Notes: generated from the sequence alone by a model not told the origin. DNA of 51,485 bases from an uncultured Lachnospiraceae bacterium (GCA_902797025.1 CADBRN010000039.1:1-51485); one strand, 5' to 3'. Shown: positions 8,113 through 17,271, counted from the first letter of the stretch. Translations and numbers: made by a program.

Positions 8113-8985
8113 TTAATTCGAAACAGGCCCTGCGGACCATCTTCCGGATGCTCCGCAGGGAAGCACGAGGCCCGTAGAACGGACGGGAAGTCCGATCTCG
8201 GAAGATTCCACTCTGCCTCCGCGCCCCTTTAGGGCAGTCCGGATCATATAGGTCAAAACCGCCGGCGCAAGTCCCGTCGTATAGGAATTTACAAGGAAAA
8301 AGAGCGGCTGATCCGAGAGCAGCTTCGCCGCGAGTGAGATCAGATCGAAGATGCAGTCCTCAATCTTCCAGATCTCTCCCTTCGGTCCCCGCCCGTAGGA
8401 GGGCGGATCCATGATCACTGCCTCATACTGCCTGTTCCTGCGTATCTCCCGCTCGACGAATTTCGTGCAGTCGTCGACAAGCCAGCGGACCGGACGGTCA
8501 GACAGCCCGGAACACTCCGCATTCTCCCTCGCCCAATGTACCATTCCCTTCGATGCATCGACATGCGTCACGTGCGCGCCCGCCTCCGCGGCGGCAAGTG
8601 TCGCGCCGCCGGTGTATGCGAATAAATTCAGCACGCGGACCGGACGGTCCGCCCTCCGGATCAGATCTGAGAACCAGTCCCAGTTCACGGCCTGCTCCGG
8701 AAATAATCCCGTGTGCTTGAAGCTGAAGGGTTTTAACTGAAACTTGAGATTCCGGTATTGAATCGTCCACTGCTCCGGAAGATCAAAAAATTCCCATTCT
8801 CCGCCGCCTTTTTTGCTTCTGTGATAATGGGCATTCGGATGTCTCCAGCCGGGGGCCTTTTTTTCGGTATTCCAGATCACCTGCGGATCCGGACGGATCA
8901 GCGTATAACCGCCCCAGCGCTCCAGTTTTTCGCCGGAGGATGTATCGAGCACCTCATAATCTTCCCATCGGTCCGCAATCCACAT
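8113..8985 (-). CDS. Class I SAM-dependent methyltransferase, RlmI-like
   Basis: A 290-residue methyltransferase. The N-terminal part (1-100) contains the WEFFDLPEQW and LKPFSFKHTGLFPEQ blocks found in the family. The Rossmann domain has VLNLFAYTGGATLAAA (SAM binding), VDASKGM, and MDPPSYGRGPKGE, a DPP motif typical of the RlmI/RlmK group of RNA methyltransferases. It lacks an obvious PUA domain at the N-terminus, so the target is uncertain. The ATG at 8985 (MWIADRWED) follows AAAGGAG; a ten-residue extension would run into the upstream terminator. It begins just after the tRNA-Gly terminator, and no separate promoter is evident. Confidence 0.8.
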   Translation of the reverse strand: MWIADRWEDYEVLDTSSGEKLERWGGYTLIRPDPQVIWNTEKKAPGWRHPNAHYHRSKKGGGEWEFFDLPEQWTIQYRNLKFQLKPFSFKHTGLFPEQAVNWDWFSDLIRRADRPVRVLNLFAYTGGATLAAAEAGAHVTHVDASKGMVHWARENAECSGLSDRPVRWLVDDCTKFVEREIRRNRQYEAVIMDPPSYGRGPKGEIWKIEDCIFDLISLAAKLLSDQPLFFLVNSYTTGLAPAVLTYMIRTALKGRGGRVESSEIGLPVRSTGLVLPCGASGRWSAGPVSN

Positions 8986-9017
8986 AGACACTCCTTTTCG
9001 TTTGCAGCTGAACATAA

Positions 9018-9059
9018 AAAAAGACCGGAACCCCTGCAGGACAATTCTCCGATCTTTTT
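9018..9059 (-). terminator. Terminator after tRNA-Gly
   Basis: On the minus strand AAAAAGATCGGA (9059-9048) pairs with TCCGGTCTTTTT (9029-9018) with one G-T wobble. The stem is 12 bp and ends in a T run. It lies eight bases after the tRNA and directly before the methyltransferase start. Confidence 0.75.
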
Positions 9060-9066
9060 AACTCGA

Positions 9067-9137
9067 AGCAGGATACGGGAATCGAACCCGCCTCTCCAGC
9101 TTGGGAAGCTGGCGTTCTACCAATGAACTAATCCTGC
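9067..9137 (-). tRNA. tRNA-Gly(CCC)
   Basis: The minus strand gives a full cloverleaf. Acceptor GCAGGAT pairs with ATCCTGC with a T discriminator as expected for glycine. The anticodon stem CCAGC/GCTGG encloses TTCCCAA, giving anticodon CCC. The T loop is TTCGATT. No CCA is encoded. Confidence 0.95.
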
Positions 9138-9178
9138 ACACCCGGCAATGCCATCTCACAGCGACCGGTCTGTTACCT

Positions 9179-9207
9179 ATAATATAACATCTGCGTTTTC
9201 CGGTCAA
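9179..9207 (-). promoter_or_regulatory. Promoter of tRNA-Gly
   Basis: On the minus strand TTGACC (9207-9202), a 17-base spacer and TATTAT (9184-9179). It lies about 40 bases upstream of the tRNA. Confidence 0.75.
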
Positions 9208-9218
9208 GATATTTTTCT

Positions 9219-9425
9219 TCATCTGATGGTACTTGAACCACCCGTCGTACCGTCGCTTGATCTCTTATTTTTAATGGCAAATTCCATGTCCGTCTTACCA
9301 TCGCTGCTTTCATTTATAAATGTGACGGTAAAATCATGGTTCCGCGTACCAGCACGAATCGGATTTACAATCGATGAAAGGCATTGGAAGCCCTCGTTTC
9401 GAATTACTTCATGATGTTTGTACAA
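9219..9425 (-). CDS. Small unrecognised ORF or gene remnant, 68 codons
   Basis: Starting at TTG, this reading frame encodes 68 residues with a natural-looking composition (for example FTVTFINESSDGKTDMEF). The sequence is more AT-rich than its neighbours. There is no good ribosome binding site and a stop lies just upstream, so it may be the tail of a lost gene. I do not recognise the family. The 408-base stretch 9138-9545 otherwise holds only the tRNA-Gly promoter and the antiporter promoter. Confidence 0.2.
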   Translation of the reverse strand: MYKHHEVIRNEGFQCLSSIVNPIRAGTRNHDFTVTFINESSDGKTDMEFAIKNKRSSDGTTGGSSTIR

Positions 9426-9449
9426 ATTTTCGACATTTCAAGGATTTGT

Positions 9450-9478
9450 TTGCTTTTTCCCCTTTCACAGTATATGAT
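9450..9478 (+). promoter_or_regulatory. Possible promoter of the antiporter gene
   Basis: TTGCTT (9450-9455), a 17-base spacer and TATGAT (9473-9478). The gene start at 9546 has a strong AGGAGG site seven bases upstream. Confidence 0.5.
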
Positions 9479-9545
9479 AGTAAAGTTTCAAAGAATGAGG
9501 TTACTGATCCATGTGATTGGTTAAAGAGGGACAGGAGGCTTTTTT

Positions 9546-10775
9546 ATGGACACTCTGGAACTGATCCGTAGTCTTGCAATTATTATTATCTTCGCGAAGT
9601 TTTTCGGGCTGGTTGCGCGGAAACTTCACGCGCCTCAGGTCGCGGGCGAGATCGTAGCCGGTCTGCTGATTGGTCCGAGCCTTCTGAACTGGGTTCAGGA
9701 TGCCGATGTCATCAAGGCGCTTGCCGAGATCGGCGTCATCCTGCTGATGTTCAGCGCAGGCCTCGGAACGGACCTCAAACAGCTCCGGAAAACCGGAGCG
9801 AAGGCGACAGTGATCGCCTGCTGCGGCGTTTTCGTTCCGCTCGTACTTGGTACGATCCTGTATATGTGCTTTTACGGATGGTCCGCCGTCGGTACGGAAG
9901 AGTTCTACCGTGCGCTGTTCATCGGTACAATCATGACCGCCACGAGTGTTTCGATCACGGTTCAGGCGCTCCGCGAGCTCGGCAAACTGACCGGTCTGGT
10001 CGGAACAACGATCGTCGGTGCAGCGATTATTGATGATGTGATCGGCATCCTGGTTCTCACATTTGTAATCGGCTTGAAGGACCCGTCCTCGAATATCGCC
10101 CTCGTCGCTCTCCGGACTGTACTGTTTTTCGCGTTTGCGGTCGGCGTCGGTTTTATCTGCTTCAAGGTTTTCAAAGCGCTCGACAAACGTTACCCGCATA
10201 CGCGGCGTATCCCGATCGCCGGTCTTGCACTCTGCTTCGGGCTTTCCTATATCGCGGACCGCTACTTCGGCGTCGCTGATATCACCGGTGCTTATGTAGC
10301 AGGTGTCATTCTCTGTTCACTGGATGATTCCGATTACATCGCACGGAAGATGGACATCAACAGTTATATGCTGTTCGGTCCGGTATTCTTCTGCTCAATC
10401 GGCCTTCAGACGAACGTCCGCACGCTGGACATGAGTATTCTGTGGTTCTCTCTCGCATTCGTCGCCATCGCAATGATCGGCAAAATCATCGGATGCGGCG
10501 GTGTCGCGAAGCTTCTCGGTTTCACGGGAGAAGACAGTCTGAAGATCGGCGCCGGTATGATGACACGCGGTGAGGTCGCTCTGATCGTCGCGCAGAAGGG
10601 TCTGCAAGTCGGAATGCTGGAGTCAAAATACTTCACGTCCGTCATCCTGTTGATCATCATCAGTTCGATCCTGACTCCGATTATCCTCAAATCGCTCTAC
10701 TCCAAGAGGGATGAGGCGGATTACACGGATTTCAAACATCCGGTGAAAGCTCCGCTTGGCGGCGCAAAATCTTAA
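9546..10775 (+). CDS. CPA2-family cation/proton antiporter
   Basis: A 409-residue integral membrane exchanger of the monovalent cation:proton antiporter-2 family (KefB/NapA type without the C-terminal RCK domain). About 12 membrane helices are visible. The family pattern is present: AGEIVAGLLIGPS in helix 2, a central polar block VGAAIIDDVIGILVL with the paired aspartates that bind the ion, and GMMTRGEVALIVAQKGL near residue 340. The exchanged ion, sodium or potassium, cannot be deduced. It is a single-gene unit with its own promoter and a strong terminator and is oriented opposite to both neighbours. Confidence 0.92.
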   Translation: MDTLELIRSLAIIIIFAKFFGLVARKLHAPQVAGEIVAGLLIGPSLLNWVQDADVIKALAEIGVILLMFSAGLGTDLKQLRKTGAKATVIACCGVFVPLVLGTILYMCFYGWSAVGTEEFYRALFIGTIMTATSVSITVQALRELGKLTGLVGTTIVGAAIIDDVIGILVLTFVIGLKDPSSNIALVALRTVLFFAFAVGVGFICFKVFKALDKRYPHTRRIPIAGLALCFGLSYIADRYFGVADITGAYVAGVILCSLDDSDYIARKMDINSYMLFGPVFFCSIGLQTNVRTLDMSILWFSLAFVAIAMIGKIIGCGGVAKLLGFTGEDSLKIGAGMMTRGEVALIVAQKGLQVGMLESKYFTSVILLIIISSILTPIILKSLYSKRDEADYTDFKHPVKAPLGGAKS

Positions 10776-10810
10776 CTTTGCAATTACCCAATATCTGGTT
10801 TTTTACTGCA

Positions 10811-10846
10811 AAAAGGGCCGGCGCCGAAATGGCGCCGGTCCCTTTT
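10811..10846 (+). terminator. Terminator after the antiporter gene (bidirectional)
   Basis: AAAAGGGCCGGCGCC, a five-base loop and GGCGCCGGTCCCTTTTT form a long GC-rich stem followed by a T run on the plus strand. The A run before the stem gives T residues on the minus strand, so it could also end transcription of the permease remnant. Confidence 0.85.
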
Positions 10847-10892
10847 TACACGGATTCTGGAACGACCTGTCCCGATCTTTGCTCCCGAAGAT

Positions 10893-11429
10893 CTACTCCG
10901 CCAGCATATTCGGAAGCCAGTAGATCAGCTGATTTGGGAACAGAATGCAGAGCACCACAACCGCGACGATGATCGCGATAAACGGAATTACACCCTTATA
11001 TATATCTTTCATCTTCACGGTATCCGGCACGATTCCCTTGATGTAGAACAGCGCAAATCCGAACGGCGGTGTCATAAAGCAGGTCTGGAGCATCACCGCG
11101 GTGATCGCGACGATGAACAGACGGTCGAAGCCGAACTGATCCATAAGTGGCAGGAAGATCGGAAATACGATCATCACGATCCCGAGCCAGTCGATGAACA
11201 TACCAAGGATAAAAACGATCAGGAGCATGATCGCCAGAGCTCCCCATTTGCCGATTCCGATGCCGAGCACCCAGTCCGAGATGATCTGGTCACCGTCGAG
11301 CGACAGGAAGACACCGGTAAATGCGGAGGCGCCAAACAAAATGATAAATACCATGGCCGTCGTTTTCGCGGTGTCAAGGAGTGAATCCTTCAGCATCTGC
11401 AAGTTGAACTGTTTATAAAATATCGTCAT
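10893..11429 (-). pseudogene. TRAP transporter large permease (DctM), C-terminal remnant
   Basis: The 178 codons match the last part of the DctM large subunit of TRAP transporters, whose full length is about 430 residues: LLETAKTT-like start (LLDTAKTTAMVFIILFG), the FIDWLGIVMIVFPIFLPL block, and TPPFGFALFYIKG. About 250 N-terminal residues are missing. Upstream in frame a TAG lies eight codons before the ATG and no DctM-like sequence continues. The partner genes dctP and dctQ are absent. The remaining part has no frameshifts, so the loss may be recent. The product could not transport by itself on current knowledge of the family. Confidence 0.8.
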
Positions 11430-11506
11430 AACAAAATCGAATTTATTTGGCTATAATGTAGCATTAAATTTCATTTTATCATGTTTTATTGTGCTTTCTG
11501 ACTATA

Positions 11507-11542
11507 TAAAAAGACACGCGACGGATAACTCATCGCGTGTCT
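11507..11542 (-). terminator. Terminator of the Fe-ADH-sbcD-sbcC operon
   Basis: On the minus strand AGACACGCGA (11542-11533) pairs perfectly with TCGCGTGTCT (11521-11512), followed by TTTTTATATAG. It lies about 27 bases after the sbcC stop codon. Confidence 0.85.
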
Positions 11543-11568
11543 GCTTATGTAAATTTCAATAAATGTTC

Positions 11569-14500
11569 TTAACTGATCTGCCACTTTACATGGCTTCCCC
11601 TGTCATTTTTCGTAACAATCAGCTGATCTTCCATCTCCTGCCTCAGCTCGGAGACGTGGGAAATGATCCCGATCAGCTTTGAACCCCCCGCCATCTTCCG
11701 CAGGGTGCGGACAGCCTGATCGAGTGACCGGTCATCCAGGGTTCCGAATCCTTCATCGATGAACATCATATCAAGATGGATCGAGGACCGGCCCGCAGTG
11801 ATCTGATCCGCCATTCCGAGCGCAAGCGACAGTGCCGCCAGGAAGGATTCCCCCCCGGAGAGCGTCCGGACCTCCCGCTCCCGGCCGGTCACATAGGAAT
11901 AGACCGAAAGATCCAGTCCGCGGTTTCTGCCCTCGCCGGCCCGGTCCAGATCGACCATCCGCAGTTCAAACTGTCCCATCGACATCTCGCGGAATCTCGC
12001 ATTCGCGTTGACAAGAATCTGTTCCAGATAATATCGCTGTACGAAGGTTTCAATATCCATTCTGGAGCCGGAAACCTTCCCGGCGAGTACGGAATAGAGA
12101 TACGAAAGATGCTCCTCCAGGCGGATCGATTCTGCCCCTTCTTTTAATTTTTCCTGCAGCGTGGAAAGAACCGTCCGGTCCGTCTGCCAGAACCGGTCCG
12201 CCGTTTCCGCTTCTTTTGCAGCCGTCTGATAGAGATCCTCTGTCCTTCGCCGTTCTTTCTCAAGGACCTCCAGATCCGGCTTTTCCTGTGTTCCGATCGT
12301 TTCTTTCGCGGCGGTCTTCAGCCGTTCCGCGCTGCTTTTCTTCTCCCGGAACGACCCGATCTCATCCAGAAGCCGGCCTCTGGCTGCTTTTTCATCGGGA
12401 TACTCTTTCGTAATTCGCATCCACCCGCTCTCGGACAGACCCCGGCTTTCCATCCCCTCCCGATACGTCAGAAGATCCCGTTCGAACTGTTCTGTTAACT
12501 TGGGAAGCGCCTTTTTCCGGTCCGCGAGAAGCGCCTGTGCCCGGTCCCTTTCCGATTTTCGGTTTTGTTCCTCAGAGATTGCAGATTGATACCCGCTTTC
12601 CGCACGAGCGGAACGTTCTCCCGCCGCGTGAAGCGCCAGGTCCGCTTCCTCCTCCGAGTGAAATTCCGGTGCAGTCTTCGAGAGATTTTCCAGAACCGCC
12701 GCGCTTCGTTCCGCCTCCGTCGCCGACTGCGCCGCCGCTTCCCGGAGCTGCCGGTCCTCGTCCGCGAGCCGTTCTTTTTGCTTTCTGCACTCCTCCGCCT
12801 CTGCGATTGCAGCGGAGCGTTCTGTCCCCGCTTGTTCCAGACGGACTATTTCCTTCCGGACTCTTTTGGCCTCCTTCCGGATAGCGGAGGCTGCCTCCCC
12901 GATCCGGCGCCGGATTGTTTCCGGATCCTCGGAAATCTCTCCGGAAAATACTTCGTCACGCCCGATTCCTGCCGTCCCGGCTGCATCCCGAAGCAGCCCC
13001 GCAACTTCCTCATGCAGGACTTTTGCCTGTTCCTCATAAACAGCCCGGGCGGAACCAGCCTCCTCCGAAAGCCTGCGCTGCGTCTCGCCCAGCGCGTCGG
13101 ACTCCTTCTCAAGACGTGTCAGCTCTTCCTCTGTGACCAGCCGCTCCTTCTTTTGTATCGCCGGATGCGGATGGATGGCAGATCCGCAGACAGGGCAGGG
13201 TGCCCCGTCTTTCAGATCGGAAGCAATTACTCCGGCGATGTTGTCAAAAAACACGCTTCGCCTCTCCCGGTACAGAAACAGCGCCTCACCGTACTGTTTC
13301 CCTGCCTCGAAGTATCGTCTCTGAAGACCGGCCGACCGCGCGCCGGCGCGTTCCGTCTCCGCCGCCGCCTTCTGCAGGTCAGCCACCCGATTTTCAAGTT
13401 TTTCCACCTGCGAAAACTGTACTTTCATCTTCTCCAGAAGGACCGGGATCTCCGAACGCTCTTCCGCCCTTTTCCGCGCATCGTTCTCTCTTTCCTCGAA
13501 CTTTGTGATCCGTTCCCGTGATTCTTCCACCCGGGCCGCAGCCTCCGCCGCCTTCCGTTTTGCCGCTTCCGCTTTTTTTCCGGCGCTGCGGATCTCGCGC
13601 AGCACGTTTCGCGCCCGGTCCGCCTTTTCCTTCACGGCAGAGAATTCCGAAAGTGCAGCATCTCTCAAATTTCCTGCATCGGCTGCCCTTTTTTCCGCGG
13701 CGGCGTGTTGTTCTTCCAGTTCCGGAAGTTTCTCTTCCAGATCACGGATCTTCCCGGCCGTTTCCTCCGCCGACTTTTTTGATTCATCTGCGGTCCGCTT
13801 CATGGCAAGCAGCTCAAAGGATTGTTCGATAAGGGAAATGAGCTTCTGTTTCCGCCTGATCTCATCTTCCTGTTCACCGCACCGCGCAAGCGTCTGTTCC
13901 GCCTCAGCGAGCTGGCGATATGCGGACGCGAGGCTTTCCGCCCGGGTCAGCGCATCCCTCGCATCATCCCTTTTCCGGATCGCGGCTTCACGTCGGCCGT
14001 CTGCGGTTTCCTTCGCTGCCTGCAGCTTTGCATCCAGAGATGCGAGATCTTCTGTGAAGCCGTTGAACCGTTTCAGAGAGAAGCGCTCCGTTTTCCGAAT
14101 CTCATCCCGCTCTTCCCGCATCCGGGCCGCAAGATCATCCTCATTCTCCGGTATTACACACTGCTGCACGGCGGATCTGCACACCTCGAGAAGTCCCAGA
14201 TTTTTTTCCCGAACCCCTTTTAGCCTTTCGGCGGCCTCGTCCGTGATTTTCCGATAGATTCCGGTATTGAACAGGCGGCTGAAGATTTTTTTCCGTTCCT
14301 CCGTGCTGCTTCGCAGCATTTCCATGAATTTACCCTGCTCGATCATCACGACCTGCGTAAACTGTTCCCTGGAAAGGCCGACGATCTCAATAATCTTTCG
14401 GTTGATCTCCCCCATGGTCCGGGCGACGGGGATCCCCTCCTCCGAATCGGAAGCGGGCAGCTGAAGCATCGTGACCGATTCCGATTCGACGCGGATCCCC

Positions 14501-14853
14501 TCCGGGTTCGATTTGCTTTTCCGGAGGAGGCGTCTCTCATGCTGGGGGATCCTTGTCACGACATAGTACCGTTCCTGCTCTCCCTCACGTTCCGAAAATC
14601 TCAGCTCGACAAAGGGTGTCACATCTTTCCCGACATACTGGCTCTGAAAATCCATACCCGTCCGTCCGGATTTCCCCGCCTTGTCGGATCCTCTTCCGTA
14701 CAGCGCGAAAACGATCGCCTCAAAGATTGTCGTCTTCCCGGATCCGGTGTCCCCCGTCACGAGAAAGAGATTCTGATTTGGTCTTGTAAAATCGATGACC
14801 GTCCGTCCGCCATAGGAGCCGAAAGCCTGCATCGTCAGCCGCAGTGGTCTCAT
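11569..14853 (-). CDS. sbcC: SbcC, ATPase subunit of the SbcCD nuclease
   Basis: A 1094-residue SMC-like ATPase that with SbcD forms the bacterial Mre11-Rad50 complex, which opens hairpins and processes blocked DNA ends. The N-terminal ATPase half has the Walker A GDTGSGKTTIFEAIVF near residue 35. Two long coiled coils rich in Glu, Lys, Arg and Ala flank the zinc hook CPVCGS near residue 554. The C-terminal half has the ABC signature LSGGESFLAALSLALG and Walker B LDMMFIDEGFGTLDD. All parts are intact. It starts 32 bases after sbcD and ends before a strong terminator. Confidence 0.97.
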   Translation of the reverse strand: MRPLRLTMQAFGSYGGRTVIDFTRPNQNLFLVTGDTGSGKTTIFEAIVFALYGRGSDKAGKSGRTGMDFQSQYVGKDVTPFVELRFSEREGEQERYYVVTRIPQHERRLLRKSKSNPEGIRVESESVTMLQLPASDSEEGIPVARTMGEINRKIIEIVGLSREQFTQVVMIEQGKFMEMLRSSTEERKKIFSRLFNTGIYRKITDEAAERLKGVREKNLGLLEVCRSAVQQCVIPENEDDLAARMREERDEIRKTERFSLKRFNGFTEDLASLDAKLQAAKETADGRREAAIRKRDDARDALTRAESLASAYRQLAEAEQTLARCGEQEDEIRRKQKLISLIEQSFELLAMKRTADESKKSAEETAGKIRDLEEKLPELEEQHAAAEKRAADAGNLRDAALSEFSAVKEKADRARNVLREIRSAGKKAEAAKRKAAEAAARVEESRERITKFEERENDARKRAEERSEIPVLLEKMKVQFSQVEKLENRVADLQKAAAETERAGARSAGLQRRYFEAGKQYGEALFLYRERRSVFFDNIAGVIASDLKDGAPCPVCGSAIHPHPAIQKKERLVTEEELTRLEKESDALGETQRRLSEEAGSARAVYEEQAKVLHEEVAGLLRDAAGTAGIGRDEVFSGEISEDPETIRRRIGEAASAIRKEAKRVRKEIVRLEQAGTERSAAIAEAEECRKQKERLADEDRQLREAAAQSATEAERSAAVLENLSKTAPEFHSEEEADLALHAAGERSARAESGYQSAISEEQNRKSERDRAQALLADRKKALPKLTEQFERDLLTYREGMESRGLSESGWMRITKEYPDEKAARGRLLDEIGSFREKKSSAERLKTAAKETIGTQEKPDLEVLEKERRRTEDLYQTAAKEAETADRFWQTDRTVLSTLQEKLKEGAESIRLEEHLSYLYSVLAGKVSGSRMDIETFVQRYYLEQILVNANARFREMSMGQFELRMVDLDRAGEGRNRGLDLSVYSYVTGREREVRTLSGGESFLAALSLALGMADQITAGRSSIHLDMMFIDEGFGTLDDRSLDQAVRTLRKMAGGSKLIGIISHVSELRQEMEDQLIVTKNDRGSHVKWQIS

Positions 14854-14884
14854 ATCTATTCTCCAGAATTGAAAAACGGGCGCA

Positions 14885-16039
14885 TCAGACGCCCTTTACA
14901 TGGTTTACAATCTCGCGCAGCAGCGCATACTCCTCTTCATCCGTCTCTTCCGGCAGAAACGCCCTGCACAGGCTGTATGGATCGGTCCTTTCATCCGAAA
15001 CCGCACGTGCGCCTGCAGCGTAATCGGCGGAAAAAGGAACCACCCGGCGGATTTCCAGAAGATTCGGAAATACCGTCCGGAGCATATCCTGCAGATCCGT
15101 CTCCCCCTCGCCCGCGGTGCCGGTCAGATCAATGCGGACATAATCATCCGTTCCGTTCTCGAAAACCTCCTCCGGTGTTCCGGAGATCACACGCATCTTC
15201 CGGCGCGGGGACAGGGGAAGGGCCTTAACCGAAACCGTTCCCTTCTCCCCGAGTTCCACCTCGAGAACCGCCTTCTGCTGGTCCGCCTCTCCGAACGAAC
15301 AGGGAATCGGCGTCCCGCAGTACCGGAACGCTTCACTTCCGACCCGCATCGGCTTGTGAATATGGCCGAGTGCAGCGTAATCAAACGGAGAAAGTATATC
15401 CGCGCCGACCTGATCGATGTTGCCTACGGTAACGATCTCCGACTCCATCCGCTCGACTGCATTCGCATCCGTCCCTTTCGGAAGATAAAACTGATGACTC
15501 ACGATGACATTCCGTTCGGATTCATCGATTTCCTCCCTCGCCAGCAGCCGGCGCAGCGATTCATCGTACGAGCAGCTGTTTCCGTTTTCATCCGTCCCTA
15601 CGATGGGACGGACCATCGACGGGCGGACGAAGGGGAGAAGAAAAAAATTGACCGGTCCATGCTCATCGAACAGGGTCGTACGGAAAATATGCTCGTCCTC
15701 TTTCATCGGCGGAATCCCGATCATGAAGATCTTTTCTTCCGAAAGGATGTCCCGAAAGAGATTGATCCGCGCGGGGCTGTCGTGATTTCCGCTGATCGCC
15801 ATGACCGTACACTCCGGGAGAGAACGCGTAAGTCCGGTCAGAAACGAATCAAACAACTCCACCGCCTCTGCCGACGGAATCGCCCGGTCGTAGATGTCTC
15901 CCGCGATCAGGATCACATCCGGCTTCCTCTGAACAGCCAGCTCCCGGATCTCATCCAGAATATACCGCTGATCGTCCGCCATGTCCCGGTTGTACAGCTT
16001 CAGGCCGATATGCAGATCTGATAAATGAAAAAGTTTCAT
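14885..16039 (-). CDS. sbcD: SbcD, nuclease subunit of the SbcCD complex
   Basis: A 384-residue Mre11-type metallophosphoesterase and the nuclease partner of SbcC. The two-metal motifs are clear: HLSDLHIG at residue 5, AGDIYDRAIPS near 46, SGNHDSP near 84, SHQFY near 186 and ALGHIHKP near 226. A C-terminal capping region runs from about 280 to 384. It starts eight bases after the Fe-ADH stop and directly precedes sbcC, the usual order. Confidence 0.97.
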   Translation of the reverse strand: MKLFHLSDLHIGLKLYNRDMADDQRYILDEIRELAVQRKPDVILIAGDIYDRAIPSAEAVELFDSFLTGLTRSLPECTVMAISGNHDSPARINLFRDILSEEKIFMIGIPPMKEDEHIFRTTLFDEHGPVNFFLLPFVRPSMVRPIVGTDENGNSCSYDESLRRLLAREEIDESERNVIVSHQFYLPKGTDANAVERMESEIVTVGNIDQVGADILSPFDYAALGHIHKPMRVGSEAFRYCGTPIPCSFGEADQQKAVLEVELGEKGTVSVKALPLSPRRKMRVISGTPEEVFENGTDDYVRIDLTGTAGEGETDLQDMLRTVFPNLLEIRRVVPFSADYAAGARAVSDERTDPYSLCRAFLPEETDEEEYALLREIVNHVKGV

Positions 16040-16047
16040 CCTTCCCC

Positions 16048-17130
16048 TTACTTTCCGAAGGCGATCCGGTGCAGCACCTCCCGGTCACAGAAAAATGTCG
16101 GAACCGCAAGACGCTTTTCCTGCGACGCGATCGCTTCATAGGTGCGGGTCATCACAGAATCCGGGATTTCCCATTTCCCGCAGACCGCCTCATAAAAATC
16201 ATGCAGCTCCGAAAGATCCCGGAACCCGGAAAGTGCCAGGAGCGTCTCCCGGTCTTTTTCGTCCGCCTCCCTGAGATACCCTTCCTGAAAATATCCGATC
16301 GCCGCGCCGTGGGGCATATGCAGATCGTACGTCAGAATGTAAGAGAGGCCGTGCGGGATCGCGGTTCCCGTATGCGCGATCGCCATCCCGGCGTAGCAGG
16401 ACGCAAGCAGCATCCGGTCAAAATCCTCACGCTCCGGCTTCTTTTTCCCGAGAAGCACTTCTTTTGTCTGCTTCCAGACGCGCAGACCCTCCCGGACAAA
16501 CATCCGGCTGAATTCCGTCGCATTTCCATTGATCCAGCTCTCGTACATATGCCCGAGCGCATCGACCGCGGTATTGCGAAGCACCGATTCCGGCGCCGCA
16601 GCCAGATATTTCCCGTCGAGCAGCGCGAGGTCCGCGAAAATTTTGTGTGGGAGCGACATTTTTGTCTTTTTGTCATGACGCGTCAGCACCGATGCTCCCG
16701 TCACCTCCGAACCGGTACCGCAGGTCGTCGGAATCAGAACGAGCGGAACCGATGAGCAGTCCGCATCCGCCCGGTACAGATCCTCCCACGTATAGTCGGT
16801 ATGGCGGATCAGCATTCCGATCGCTTTCGCGGCGTCCATCGGCGAACCGCCGCCGATTCCGATCACAAAATCGTCACCCGCCTCCCTTCCCGCTTTTACC
16901 GCTTTCATCACAGTCTCGACTGACGGGTTCTCTTCGATCTCATCGAACAAATCAAAGAGAATCCCGTTCTTCGCGAGCGCCGCCTCGACGTCCGCCTGCG
17001 AACCGTTTTTCTTCGCGGAATGGCGTCCGGTCACAATGAGTGCCCGCTTTCCCAGCGATCCGATCTCCTTTGCATGATGGATCACGCATTCTTCTTCCTG
17101 ATACACCGTAACCGGCATAAAAAATTCCAT
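16048..17130 (-). CDS. Iron-containing alcohol dehydrogenase
   Basis: A 360-residue NAD(P)-dependent oxidoreductase of the group III Fe-ADH family. The Rossmann part has GIGGGSPMDAAKAIG near residue 98 for the dinucleotide, and PTTCGTGSE near 140. Metal ligands appear in order: the Asp and His of DALGHMYES, the His of HTGTAIPHG, and MPHGAAIG. The substrate, an alcohol or aldehyde, cannot be fixed from the sequence. The ATG at 17130 is chosen because GGGGAGG lies nine bases upstream; 29 extra residues in a longer frame cover the ribosome site and look non-coding. It is the first gene of an operon with sbcD and sbcC, a functionally mixed arrangement. Confidence 0.9.
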   Translation of the reverse strand: MEFFMPVTVYQEEECVIHHAKEIGSLGKRALIVTGRHSAKKNGSQADVEAALAKNGILFDLFDEIEENPSVETVMKAVKAGREAGDDFVIGIGGGSPMDAAKAIGMLIRHTDYTWEDLYRADADCSSVPLVLIPTTCGTGSEVTGASVLTRHDKKTKMSLPHKIFADLALLDGKYLAAAPESVLRNTAVDALGHMYESWINGNATEFSRMFVREGLRVWKQTKEVLLGKKKPEREDFDRMLLASCYAGMAIAHTGTAIPHGLSYILTYDLHMPHGAAIGYFQEGYLREADEKDRETLLALSGFRDLSELHDFYEAVCGKWEIPDSVMTRTYEAIASQEKRLAVPTFFCDREVLHRIAFGK

Positions 17131-17187
17131 TTGATTCAGCCTCCCCGGAACAAAACGTTTCCAATCTGTTTCAAATAATCCGTTTCT

Positions 17188-17217
17188 ATTATAATGGCAC
17201 GCCTGCGGGTCGCGCAA
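17188..17217 (-). promoter_or_regulatory. Promoter of the Fe-ADH-sbcD-sbcC operon
   Basis: On the minus strand TTGCGC (17217-17212), an 18-base spacer and a perfect TATAAT (17193-17188). The predicted leader is about 50 bases. Confidence 0.65.
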
Positions 17218-17241
17218 GAGACGGATCCGTCCGTATTCTTA

Positions 17242-17271
17242 TTGCAAAACGATATCCCGGTCATGTACAAT
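17242..17271 (+). promoter_or_regulatory. Possible promoter of the PsiE-like gene
   Basis: TTGCAA (17242-17247), an 18-base spacer and TACAAT (17266-17271) on the plus strand, back to back with the Fe-ADH promoter. It would start about 40 bases ahead of the ATG. Confidence 0.6.

Noticed and set aside
14900-16021. 373-codon open frame on the plus strand
   Set aside because: Antisense to sbcD; no recognisable domain and no ribosome site.
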